From Flavihumibacter fluvii (GTDB taxonomy: Bacteria > Bacteroidota > Bacteroidia > Chitinophagales > Chitinophagaceae): 64,000 nt of DNA. The stretch is from contig NZ_CP092333.1 in the NCBI RefSeq assembly GCF_018595675.2, positions 2,504,001 to 2,568,000 on the forward strand, given 5' to 3'. This document shows, piece after piece, positions 42,002 through 50,778 of the stretch. A program made the position numbers and the translations under genes. The first letter of the stretch is position 1. Each line of letters begins with the position of its first letter. The notes below the pieces were generated by a model that was not told the DNA's origin, ran no database searches, and worked only from the letters and a program-made list of their open reading frames with translations.

Positions 42002-43291
42002 TTATTTTTTCATCAGTTTTTCAATCTCTTCAATGTTGACCGGGATATTGGCCATGAGGTCTTTATTTCCAGTTCGCGTGATCCAGACATTGTTTTCAAT
42101 CCGGATTCCCATTTTTTCTTCTTCTATATATATTCCGGGTTCAATCGTAAACACCATACCTGGTTTGATGGGTTCGTTGCGCGTCCCCAGGTCATGTACA
42201 TCTAAACCCAGGTGGTGTGAAATACCATGGTACAAGTACCTGCGGTAGGCCTTGTTTTCCTTGTCTTCATTCTTAATATCTGCTTTCTTCAGAAGCCCGA
42301 TGGCAAGGAACTGCCTGGTGGCTTCTACCCCCACTTTTTCAGTGTAATCAAGAATAGTGATACCTGGCTTTAATATGCTCTTTGCATAATTGTGCATCGC
42401 CAGGCAGGCATTATATACTTCTTTCTGTCTTTTTGTGAATTTTCCATTAACCGGTACAGTTCGGGTGAGGTCAGCATTATAGCCGCCATATTCTGCTCCA
42501 AAATCCATCAGGACCAGTTCACCTGACAGGCATTCCTGGTTATTGTTTACATAATGAAGTGTGCGCGCCCGGTCACCACTGGCAATAATGCTCCCGTAAG
42601 CCGGACCAGTTGCCCGGTTGCGTAAAAATTCATGGAAGATCTCTGCTTCAATTTCATATTCCATTACACCGGGCCTGATGAAACCCAACAGGCGCCTGAA
42701 GGTTTTATCGGTAATATCAATGGCTTTTTGCAATACGGCTACTTCAAGGCTTGATTTTATGGCCCGAAGTTTTTTTAATATGGTTGCACTTCTTTTGTAC
42801 TGGTGCAAGGGATACCTGTTACGCATGTCTGCAGCATAACGGTAATCTCTAACTGGGATAAGGTTAGCTTTACGATCGTTTTCATTGGTGTTGAGGTAAA
42901 TATTTTCTGCCAGATGGATCATCGGTTGTAAAATGCCATCAAGGCTATCTAACCAGACGATTGAGGATATCCCTGAAATCGCAGTGGCTTCCTCCCTTCT
43001 TAACCTGCGACCATCCCATTTCTCTTTCAGTTCATTGGGTCGAACCAACACCAATATTTCCCTCATCCTGGGATCTGGATTTCCCGGGAAAAGAATCAAC
43101 TGGGTATCTTCCTGCTCAATACCGGTTAACCAATACAGGTCGGCATTCTGCTTGAACTTATATATGGCATCACCATTGGTGGGTAACTCGTCATTACTGT
43201 TGAAAATTGCAATGGAATTTGCTTCCATCTCACTTACAAATTGCTTCCTGTGCTCCGAAAAAATGCGTGAATCAAGCTGTAAATATTTCAT
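42002..43291 (-). CDS. pepP: Xaa-Pro aminopeptidase (aminopeptidase P, M24B)
   Basis: A 429-residue cytosolic protein. The N-terminal creatinase/AMP_N domain contains FPGNPDPRMREILVL. The C-terminal pita-bread metallopeptidase has the metal ligands in LMDFGAEYGGYNADLTRTVP, HGISHHLGLDVHDLG, the FTIEPGIYIEEE motif and RIENNVWITRTG. It removes N-terminal residues preceding proline. It is transcribed leftward, divergent from pckA. Confidence 0.93.
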   Translation of the reverse strand: MKYLQLDSRIFSEHRKQFVSEMEANSIAIFNSNDELPTNGDAIYKFKQNADLYWLTGIEQEDTQLILFPGNPDPRMREILVLVRPNELKEKWDGRRLRREEATAISGISSIVWLDSLDGILQPMIHLAENIYLNTNENDRKANLIPVRDYRYAADMRNRYPLHQYKRSATILKKLRAIKSSLEVAVLQKAIDITDKTFRRLLGFIRPGVMEYEIEAEIFHEFLRNRATGPAYGSIIASGDRARTLHYVNNNQECLSGELVLMDFGAEYGGYNADLTRTVPVNGKFTKRQKEVYNACLAMHNYAKSILKPGITILDYTEKVGVEATRQFLAIGLLKKADIKNEDKENKAYRRYLYHGISHHLGLDVHDLGTRNEPIKPGMVFTIEPGIYIEEEKMGIRIENNVWITRTGNKDLMANIPVNIEEIEKLMKK

Positions 43292-43422
43292 TCAAATACT
43301 TTTCAGGGAACAAATTAAGGCAATCCATATAACATCATTGGAAAAACGAAATTTCACCGGTATTACAAAGTGTAAAAAAAGAAGAAATATCGGGAAAAAT
43401 AAAAAAATAACCAAGCTTCAAG

Positions 43423-43436
43423 CTAACGGTTGTTAG
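43423..43436. repeat. Inverted repeat CTAAC-N4-GTTAG in the pepP-pckA spacer
   Basis: CTAACGGTTGTTAG has perfect five-base arms. A nearly identical element, CTAACGTTTGTTAT, occurs 150 bases downstream next to the pckA start. Confidence 0.5.
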
Positions 43437-43558
43437 TTTACGAGTGCTATAATAATTATAAGCTGTAACAATAAAACATTCAACAAAATTCAATAACTAT
43501 TAGAAATTATCTATAGTGTACATAATACACATTATTATGACGCTTTAAAAGCAACACA

Positions 43559-43566
43559 TAGTTTTG
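43559..43566 (+). promoter_or_regulatory. -7 element TAGTTTTG of pckA
   Basis: TAGTTTTG fits TAnnTTTG and lies 23 bases before the ATG at 43590. It overlaps the upstream in-frame GTG (43566), which argues against that GTG as the start. An ATG triplet occupies the -33 position where TTG is expected. About 40 bases upstream is a small dyad GTGTA-N5-TACAC (43516-43530). Confidence 0.55.
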
Positions 43567-43572
43567 TGCGAA

Positions 43573-43586
43573 CTAACGTTTGTTAT
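43573..43586. repeat. Second copy of the CTAAC-N4-GTTA element, in the pckA leader
   Basis: CTAACGTTTGTTAT differs from the copy at 43423 at two of 14 positions. It lies between the -7 element and the start codon of pckA, where a bound protein would block transcription or initiation. Confidence 0.45.
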
Positions 43587-43589
43587 CAT

Positions 43590-45197
43590 ATGTCGGTACC
43601 TACTCTTTTGATCCCTTTTGAACAACTGGTTGCACTTGGATTAAAACATTCTGACAACGTGCATTACCAACTCCCTCCTGATGAGCTTATTATGGACACC
43701 CTTCGTTTGGAGGATGGCGTTTTGAATGATTCTGGTGCCCTGGTTATCCGGACCGGTGAGTTTACCGGTCGTAGCCCAAAAGACAAATTCCTCGTAAAGG
43801 ATGAGATTACCTCCGATACAGTTCACTGGAATGATTTCAATTTACCGATTGATGAAAAATACTTTTTCATTATCCGGCAAAAGATCAATGAATACCTCGG
43901 AAAATGCCCGGAATTATGGGTGCGGGACGGTTATGCATGTGCAGATCCCAGGTACAGGCTGAATATCAGGATTGTGAATGAGAAACCCTGGATCAATCTG
44001 TTCGCATATAATATGTTTTTGCGGCCGACAGAAGATGAACTGGAACATTTCCAACCGGAATGGACTATTCTTTCAGCCCCCGGACTGAATCTGGACCCGG
44101 CTGAATGCGGCACACGCCAGCAAAATGCAGCAGTAATTTCATTCAAGTATAAAACAATACTTATCGCAGGTTCCGGTTATACTGGTGAAACCAAGAAAGG
44201 CATTTTTACAATTCTGAATTACATCCTGCCATTGCATAAAAATGTACTAAGCATGCATTGTTCGGCCAATTTGGGCAGAAAGGGCGACACTGCCCTGTTT
44301 TTTGGTTTAAGCGGAACAGGAAAGACCACTCTGAGTGCTGATCCCAACCGCATGCTGATTGGTGATGATGAGCATGGCTGGACAAATGATAATATTTTCA
44401 ATTTTGAAGGAGGTTGTTATGCAAAATGCATCAACCTGACAGAAGAAAAAGAGCCCGAAATATTCCAGGCCATTCGACCGGGTGCATTGGTAGAAAATAC
44501 GAATTTTTATCCCGGTACCAATACCATTAATTTTGATGATGGTTCAATAACTGAGAATACAAGAGTATCTTATCCGATTGACTTTATCAGTAATGCACAG
44601 GAACCATCCATAGGATCGATCCCGGAAAATATATTCTTCCTGACCTGTGATGCTTATGGCGTATTGCCTCCAATTTCCCGTCTTAGCCCAGCCCAGGCCA
44701 TGTACCAGTTTATTTCAGGTTATACTGCTAAAGTTGCCGGGACCGAAGCAGGTGTTACTGAACCAAAATCTACATTCAGCGCCTGTTTCGGCGCGCCTTT
44801 TCTTCCATTACATCCCGGTCGTTATGCAGAAATGCTGGGTGAGAAAATCCAAAAGCACCAGGTAAAAGTATGGTTAATCAATACAGGATGGACTGGTGGC
44901 CAATATGGCGTTGGACATCGCATAAAATTACACTTAACGCGTGCCATGATCACGGCAGTGCTTGAAGATAAATTAGCAGGCGTGGCTTATGAAAGGCATC
45001 AGGTATTCGGAATGGAGGTGCCTATGTCATGTCCGGGAGTACCTATTCATGTTTTAAATCCCAGAAATACATGGGCTGATCCATCAGCATACGACCAGAA
45101 AGCTCGCAAATTGGCCAAACAATTTATTGACAATTTCGACAAATATGCGTCTGGAGTAACCGCCAATATCCTGGCTGCCGCTCCTGTTATCATTTAA
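43590..45197 (+). CDS. pckA: Phosphoenolpyruvate carboxykinase (ATP)
   Basis: A 535-residue enzyme turning oxaloacetate and ATP into phosphoenolpyruvate at the entry to gluconeogenesis. Substrate-site residues are in RTGEFTGRSPKDKF, the kinase-1a P-loop is GLSGTGKTTLSADPNR, the metal site is in GDDEHGW, and the kinase-2 region lies in NFEGGCYAKCINL. The ATG at 43590 is chosen because the earlier GTG overlaps the promoter. A strong terminator follows the stop. Confidence 0.95.
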   Translation: MSVPTLLIPFEQLVALGLKHSDNVHYQLPPDELIMDTLRLEDGVLNDSGALVIRTGEFTGRSPKDKFLVKDEITSDTVHWNDFNLPIDEKYFFIIRQKINEYLGKCPELWVRDGYACADPRYRLNIRIVNEKPWINLFAYNMFLRPTEDELEHFQPEWTILSAPGLNLDPAECGTRQQNAAVISFKYKTILIAGSGYTGETKKGIFTILNYILPLHKNVLSMHCSANLGRKGDTALFFGLSGTGKTTLSADPNRMLIGDDEHGWTNDNIFNFEGGCYAKCINLTEEKEPEIFQAIRPGALVENTNFYPGTNTINFDDGSITENTRVSYPIDFISNAQEPSIGSIPENIFFLTCDAYGVLPPISRLSPAQAMYQFISGYTAKVAGTEAGVTEPKSTFSACFGAPFLPLHPGRYAEMLGEKIQKHQVKVWLINTGWTGGQYGVGHRIKLHLTRAMITAVLEDKLAGVAYERHQVFGMEVPMSCPGVPIHVLNPRNTWADPSAYDQKARKLAKQFIDNFDKYASGVTANILAAAPVII

Positions 45198-45226
45198 TAA
45201 TTCTTTCGGTCTCTACATTGCTTGCC

Positions 45227-45255
45227 ATCCGCTCCTTGGTTGGAGCGGATTTTTT
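45227..45255 (+). terminator. Intrinsic terminator of pckA
   Basis: Arms ATCCGCTCC and GGAGCGGAT, loop TTGGTT, then five further T. It begins 29 bases after the pckA stop. Confidence 0.9.
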
Positions 45256-45276
45256 CGTGCGGATTGTAAATGTATT

Positions 45277-46800
45277 TTACCATTGCATCGCTGGAAACAA
45301 TTTCCATGCTTTGAGGCTTTCAACAAGAATGGGACCATCATCAGAAAATACCTGGATATTTATTGCATCCTTTAATGTTGGATAAATAACCTGGGTAATT
45401 ACCTGGCGACCATTGGCAAAGACTTCTAATATTGATTTATCTAGAAAAACCCTGAGTTGTACTTTCTCTCCGGACTTTAAGGAAAATGGCGCCTCCTGGG
45501 TTTCGACAACAGGGTTATTTTCAGGGTCCGGTGATGCAAATGCCATTGCGAATTCATTATAGGCCGGCTTATTAATACCTGAATGCCGCATATCTACCAG
45601 AAGAGTATTTTTATTCCTATCGATTACGACAGGCGTTTGTTCTATTGCATCTTTGGAGCAAAGGACTTTAATCCCGAATCGTTTTGAATTACCGGGATCA
45701 ATTAAAATCGACATTTCAAGCATATTACCGGATACTTTATCTAAAGTAACAGGCTGGCCTGCATTTACGCTAAATGGCTTTTCAACCATCATGCCAAACC
45801 TAAGCCTTTCAACTTCTTTTGGCGGTTCAATGTTCAATGTAAGCTTGTCTTTTGACAGCGTTAATACCCTAGGCATTGACATAGTTCCACTAGATACTCC
45901 CGATTTGCGATCCAGGACCCATGCCCATAAAATACGTCTACCCTGATCATCAAGCAAAGTTTCAGGAGCAAACATGGTGCCTCCCGGCCAATTCATACGG
46001 TGATGAGATTCCGGATGAAACTGTTTGCCATCCCAGTTTCCGATATAATAACGCGTTCCCCTTGAATGACTAATACATAAAAGCACCCATTTATCACCGA
46101 TCTTGAAAAAATCCGGACAAGAAATATCTTCAAAGTCATCCACACCAGGTAAATCACGCGACATGAATTCTCCTATCTTCTTCAAGGGCTGATCATAACG
46201 ATCACCTGCATATAAAACGGGAGGATTGGGCTTTCCTGAAGAAACAGGTGTTCCACCTGAAATTTGATAATAAGTATCTCCTTCGAGCCACATATGAGGA
46301 TCCCAACCCGGATTTACTATTGGATTTGCCTTCGATTTTTCCCATTTATCCAATTCCTTATCACTACTAAAAGCAACACAGTTTCCACCTGTTTCAAGAC
46401 CGTGATAGGCAATCACCACCTTGCCATCCCTGGCTTGAAATGCATTACCGCTGAAAATACCCTTGTCAGGATCTCCAGCATGGTGTTGCATATCATTGGC
46501 GTGCCATCTCCAGTGAAACAAATCAATGCTGGAAATATGTTGCCATTGATGTCCGGCTTCGGCCTGGTATAGGTACCAAAGGTGATATACGCCATCTTTG
46601 AAAATCGCTCCATTTGGGTCAAATGGCATTCCGAATCCTTCCGCAATTGTAAGGTGCCATGCAGGTCTTATCGGATCATTCAATTGTGCACGCCTGATAT
46701 TCCTGGAAGCCTTAATATCTTCAGGCTTAATTTCCTGTGCACCCGTAACACTTGGTAAAAACAAAAAACAGGAAAGATAGTAGAGGATTACCAATTTCAT
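45277..46800 (-). CDS. Secreted glycoside hydrolase family 32-like protein
   Basis: From the ATG at 46798-46800 a 507-residue protein with a signal peptide (MKLVILYYLSCFLFLPSVTG). The five-bladed propeller has the nucleophile region GFGMPFDPNGAIF (Asp61), where canonical enzymes have WMNDPNG. GWDPHMW fits the transition-state Asp. The acid/base motif usually written ECPD is DFEDISCPDFF here. The C-terminal beta-sandwich ends in VFLDKSILEVFANGRQV, the GH32 hallmark. Fructan or sucrose hydrolysis is the family expectation, but the altered motifs make the substrate uncertain. No fructan-uptake genes are adjacent. Confidence 0.82.
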   Translation of the reverse strand: MKLVILYYLSCFLFLPSVTGAQEIKPEDIKASRNIRRAQLNDPIRPAWHLTIAEGFGMPFDPNGAIFKDGVYHLWYLYQAEAGHQWQHISSIDLFHWRWHANDMQHHAGDPDKGIFSGNAFQARDGKVVIAYHGLETGGNCVAFSSDKELDKWEKSKANPIVNPGWDPHMWLEGDTYYQISGGTPVSSGKPNPPVLYAGDRYDQPLKKIGEFMSRDLPGVDDFEDISCPDFFKIGDKWVLLCISHSRGTRYYIGNWDGKQFHPESHHRMNWPGGTMFAPETLLDDQGRRILWAWVLDRKSGVSSGTMSMPRVLTLSKDKLTLNIEPPKEVERLRFGMMVEKPFSVNAGQPVTLDKVSGNMLEMSILIDPGNSKRFGIKVLCSKDAIEQTPVVIDRNKNTLLVDMRHSGINKPAYNEFAMAFASPDPENNPVVETQEAPFSLKSGEKVQLRVFLDKSILEVFANGRQVITQVIYPTLKDAINIQVFSDDGPILVESLKAWKLFPAMQW

Positions 46801-46921
46801 GCTATAAAGTAACACCAATAATATTTAGCCTACAGATTAATGAGGATGATTATTTAGCATTTCTTTTCACCAGAAAAACTAAAAGCAGGTGTAAATTGTT
46901 GCTACGTTTACTTTTACAACT

Positions 46922-47452
46922 ATGGTCCTGTCCTTTTTATTGATATTGTTACAAAGCTTTTTTACATTAAGCCCTGTGGAAAAAGAAAGCATTAACTGGC
47001 GTTCCAGGCGGGACCTGACATGGTCTGATTTCAAGGGAAAACCGGTTGAAACTGCTCCCAATGCTGCGATGACAAGTACTTCAATCCTGATTGATTTTAA
47101 TTATGACAATACAACTCTGAAATACCATTTGTCCTGTGTTTTCTATCCGGAAAAATCATGGACAAAAGTATCATCCTCACATATCCTGGGACACGAACAG
47201 GGACATTTTGATATCTCTGAATTATATACCAGGAAATTACACAAAGCCCTTAGTGAATACAGCTTTCGGGCAAATACGGTTGATAAAGACATAAAAGCGA
47301 TCTATGAACGTATAGCCAGGGAACAGTCTGCTTACCAGGCATTATATGACCAGCAAACCAATTATTCCCGCAACACACAAAAACAGGAAGAATGGCAGGG
47401 GCAAATAATAAGTGAGTTGAATGGTCTCTCGCAATTTTCAGCTTACCCATGA
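46922..47452 (+). CDS. DUF922-type zinc-protease-like secreted protein
   Basis: A 176-residue protein with a hydrophobic N-terminus (about 1-16, signal peptide). It carries the segment LTWSDFKGKP, and the HExxH-type motif GHEQGHFDISELYTRKL near residue 96, as in DUF922 proteins, which resemble minimal zinc proteases. No activity has been firmly assigned to the family. Its last ten bases overlap the 3' end of the convergent peptidase-transporter gene. Whether it processes an exported peptide is speculation. Confidence 0.78.
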   Translation: MVLSFLLILLQSFFTLSPVEKESINWRSRRDLTWSDFKGKPVETAPNAAMTSTSILIDFNYDNTTLKYHLSCVFYPEKSWTKVSSSHILGHEQGHFDISELYTRKLHKALSEYSFRANTVDKDIKAIYERIAREQSAYQALYDQQTNYSRNTQKQEEWQGQIISELNGLSQFSAYP

Positions 47453-49629
47453 TGTATGCAGCCTACCTCGTACTTTTCCTTTGGAGGAGCCCATAGTGAA
47501 GCATAATAAGGACAGGTTTGCATCAGTTGAGAATGATTCCCGGAATCCAGTAGTTTCCCTTTTTCTAAAACATGAATTGCATCTGCAGCAATAATTGTCG
47601 AAAGGCGGTGTGCAACAAGAATGATTGTTTTCCCCGAAACCTTTAACTGGTGAATCAGTTCCTGGATCTTCCGTTCGCCTATAGTATCCAGGTGAGCAGT
47701 AGCCTCATCCATGATAAAAACTTCTGGGTCCTTGTAAAGGGCCCTTGCAATCGCCAGCCGTTGTTGCTGTCCACCTGACAAACTGGTTCCCTTTTCTCCT
47801 ACCTTACAAAAATAGCCATCAGGAAGATGCTTTATAAAATCATCCGCCCCAACACTTTGGCAAAGGCGGATAATACGATCCAGGTCAGGTGATGGATCAC
47901 CAACGGAGATATTCTCAGCAATGGTACCTGAAAACAACTCAACCTGCTGTGGTACAACACCTATCAATGCCCGTAGATTTTTTTTAGTGAAATGTTCAAT
48001 TGGAATTTGCCCTATACGTACCTGTCCCTCCTGAACCTGATATAAATTCAATAAAAGATGAATTATGGTAGATTTCCCGCTGCCACTTTCCCCAACCACT
48101 GCGGTTATTTCTCCCCTCCTGAAACAAAGAGATAAATTATTCAATACAATTGCCCTTGTCCCATACCTGAAAGAAACTGCAGAGAAAAAGATATCAGACA
48201 TATGCTCCCTAGCTGGGATAATGGTTGGCTGGGAATCGCTACACTCCAATTCAAGGTCTGCAATTTCAAATAACCGGTCTGCTGCAATTAATGCATCCTG
48301 AACACCTTTACCAGAAGTTATCAATGCAGCAACTGGTCCAGTAAAATATCCAATCAGTGAATAAAAAGATAATAGTTCACCTGGCGTCAACTGGTGTTGA
48401 ATTACCAGCCAGCCACCAACCCATAAAACGGATATGGTCAGCAACCGGTTGATTAGATCAGCAGATGTAGCAACATATAAATTGTATATACCTGCCCGAT
48501 AAGCTGAGTTCATCAGATTGAAAAAACTAATTTCAATTTTTTCAACAACATACTGTTCCAGCCCCAACCGTTTTACAGTAGCAGCTGCCTGAAGGCTCTC
48601 TATGAGGTTTGCTTCCAGGTCAGCAGACTTTACCATTAATTTACGTTGCCATTTTCGGTTAATATTTGTAGTAATTATGTGTAGGATCCCATATACCGGA
48701 AAGATAGCCAGCACCAGAAAGGCCAGTTTCCAGTAATAAAAGCATAGAAGCACTACAGATAAGGTCACAATCAGCATATTCAGCATGATGCCCATGGCAA
48801 TATCGTTAATGAATAGCCTGATCTTTACAGCATCATTTATGCGGCTTACAATTTCACCAACACGCATTGTATCAAAAAATCGCTGAGGCAGGTTGAATAA
48901 ATGCCGGTAATACCCTGAAATAAGACGCGCATCTATAATTTGACCAGTTCTGCAACAAATAATATTTCGAATAATTCCAATTAGGATTTGCACCAACATG
49001 ATCAGCACCATACAGCCACCCAGAATATGCAATAAATCCGGGTTATTATATTCAAAAACATCATCCACCAGCTTTTGTAGATAAAAAGCCGTTGATAATC
49101 CCAGTATTGTGGACACTACGGCTCCTATAAGGGCTTGTAACAATTCAAAACGGAGCGGCAGGGCCAGTCTTATAAACCTTCTCAAAGAAGAAACGCTTGT
49201 TTGTTGCCGGGTAAAATCAGCTTTGGGAGAAAGCATAATTACAGCACCAGACCAAATGTTGGAAAACGCTGGTATATCCATCTGGTGGAAGTAGCCATCT
49301 CCCGGGTCCATCAGCTTTACTTTGTTCTTTCCTGCTTTAACAAGTACCATGAAGTGCTGAAGCCCGGATGCTAATACCACATGAACAATTGCCGGAGTAG
49401 GAATTTGCAACAAATTACCAGTATTTCCCCTTGCCCCATTAGCCTGCAACCCAAAGGCATCAGCGGCCTTCATCAACCCAAGAATATTTGTCCCTTTTTG
49501 GTCAGTTCCAGACAATTGCCTGATCTTGCTTACCGGCACCATACTACCGTAGTATTGCAGGACCGCTGCCAGGCAGGCAGCTCCACAATCAGTAACATCA
49601 CGTTGTCTTATTGCAGGAATTTTTTTCAT
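47443..49629 (-). CDS. Peptidase-containing ABC exporter (C39 bacteriocin-type)
   Basis: A 728-residue protein from the ATG at 49627-49629. The C39 peptidase domain (1-130) has the Cys15 nucleophile in QRDVTDCGAACLAA, His92 in GLQHFMVL and Asp108 in LMDPGDG. Five to six transmembrane helices (about 155-440) follow. The ATPase has Walker A GESGSGKS (513-520), signature LSGGQ and Walker B VFIMDEA. Such exporters cut double-glycine leaders and move the peptide across the inner membrane. It starts six bases after the HlyD stop. Small genes with matching leaders lie 2.3 kb upstream on the same strand. Confidence 0.95.
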   Translation of the reverse strand: MKKIPAIRQRDVTDCGAACLAAVLQYYGSMVPVSKIRQLSGTDQKGTNILGLMKAADAFGLQANGARGNTGNLLQIPTPAIVHVVLASGLQHFMVLVKAGKNKVKLMDPGDGYFHQMDIPAFSNIWSGAVIMLSPKADFTRQQTSVSSLRRFIRLALPLRFELLQALIGAVVSTILGLSTAFYLQKLVDDVFEYNNPDLLHILGGCMVLIMLVQILIGIIRNIICCRTGQIIDARLISGYYRHLFNLPQRFFDTMRVGEIVSRINDAVKIRLFINDIAMGIMLNMLIVTLSVVLLCFYYWKLAFLVLAIFPVYGILHIITTNINRKWQRKLMVKSADLEANLIESLQAAATVKRLGLEQYVVEKIEISFFNLMNSAYRAGIYNLYVATSADLINRLLTISVLWVGGWLVIQHQLTPGELLSFYSLIGYFTGPVAALITSGKGVQDALIAADRLFEIADLELECSDSQPTIIPAREHMSDIFFSAVSFRYGTRAIVLNNLSLCFRRGEITAVVGESGSGKSTIIHLLLNLYQVQEGQVRIGQIPIEHFTKKNLRALIGVVPQQVELFSGTIAENISVGDPSPDLDRIIRLCQSVGADDFIKHLPDGYFCKVGEKGTSLSGGQQQRLAIARALYKDPEVFIMDEATAHLDTIGERKIQELIHQLKVSGKTIILVAHRLSTIIAADAIHVLEKGKLLDSGNHSQLMQTCPYYASLWAPPKEKYEVGCIHHG

Positions 49630-49635
49630 CTTCAA

Positions 49636-50778
49636 CTAAACAGTTACAACTGGTTCAAACCAATTGTGGAGCTTATCAAAAATCAATTGCCAAATCGTTC
49701 TTCGGATTATTATGAACCTTGCCTGAATGGTCATTCCCTTCCTTAAGTTTGCAGTATATCCATTCTTCAGCGATACTGTTTCCCGGTCAACAGAACAGCG
49801 GATTTTAAAAACGGGGGACTCTTTGCTATTGGAAAAATCAGGGTCTATAAAAATGATATTGCCCTTCATTATGCCGAATTGCTTATGGTCAAAAGCATCA
49901 ACGCGGAAGATAACCGCCTGGTCCATTTTAAGAAAACCAATGTTGGTTGGACTAACATAACATTCAGCAATGAGCGTATCTTCAGGAGAAATGGAACATA
50001 GTATTTCTCCTGCTTGTAAAAACGTGCCGGTATAACGGACATGCAAGCTTAAAATTACACCTGAAACCGGGGCATACACTACTAATTTCTGATGATCAGA
50101 ATTGATTTGTAATAATTGTTGTTCAAGTACATTCAATTCAGTGATGAGTTGTTGTTTAGTATTATTCCAACTTGCCATTTGTTCATGCCAGGCAGCATTT
50201 AAACTGCTCACTGACTGCAAATAGACGGTTTCTTTTGCGGCAAACTCAGCTGGCGCAATAATCTTATCTTTTAGCAAAATTGAAGACGAAGCCATTTCCT
50301 GATGAGCATGATGAAGCAATGCCTCCTTTTCATGCTGCAATTGCAGAAACTTTGCAAATTGCTCTTTATATAGAATTGTATTAAAAGCAGGCGACTGCCT
50401 TCCAACTGGTACCTGAAGATTGGTAAGCAAGTTAAGATCACCTAACATGGCCATCTTTCTATCCTTCTCAGCACTCAATTTTACAGAAATCGCTGGTTGC
50501 AGTTCATCCTTAATTACAGCAATTCGGTCACCCTTTTTTACACTTTGGCCATCTGTAACAAAAAGAGTGTCCAGAGCGCCACTAGCAGCAGCTTTAACTT
50601 CAGTCATCTCCCTTGCAGGTCTTAATATACCATTTGCTTTAACCACAACCTCAAGGCTAACAAAGCAAGTTGCGACCAGCCCGGCAAATACCAAAAAAAT
50701 CAACAGCAAGTAAAAATTCCTGATGGCACAGGGCATTTTACCAGACAGCATGTATTGATTTATCAAAACATCTTCCAT
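49636..50778 (-). CDS. HlyD-family membrane fusion protein
   Basis: A 380-residue periplasmic adaptor. One N-terminal transmembrane helix (about 21-42) precedes a lipoyl-like half-motif with ILRPAREMTEVKAAASGALD and TLFVTDGQSVKKGDRIAVIK. A coiled coil spans about 90-210, the second lipoyl half is APVSGVILSLHVRYTGTFLQ, and a beta-barrel domain follows. It links the C39 exporter to an outer-membrane channel; no TolC-like gene lies in the window. Its stop is six bases from the exporter start, so the two form an operon. Confidence 0.93.
   Translation of the reverse strand: MEDVLINQYMLSGKMPCAIRNFYLLLIFLVFAGLVATCFVSLEVVVKANGILRPAREMTEVKAAASGALDTLFVTDGQSVKKGDRIAVIKDELQPAISVKLSAEKDRKMAMLGDLNLLTNLQVPVGRQSPAFNTILYKEQFAKFLQLQHEKEALLHHAHQEMASSSILLKDKIIAPAEFAAKETVYLQSVSSLNAAWHEQMASWNNTKQQLITELNVLEQQLLQINSDHQKLVVYAPVSGVILSLHVRYTGTFLQAGEILCSISPEDTLIAECYVSPTNIGFLKMDQAVIFRVDAFDHKQFGIMKGNIIFIDPDFSNSKESPVFKIRCSVDRETVSLKNGYTANLRKGMTIQARFIIIRRTIWQLIFDKLHNWFEPVVTV

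Noticed and set aside
41565-42248. Plus-strand frame of 227 codons across pssA and pepP
   Set aside because: Spans two real convergent-sense genes antisense to both; composition is that of an antisense frame.
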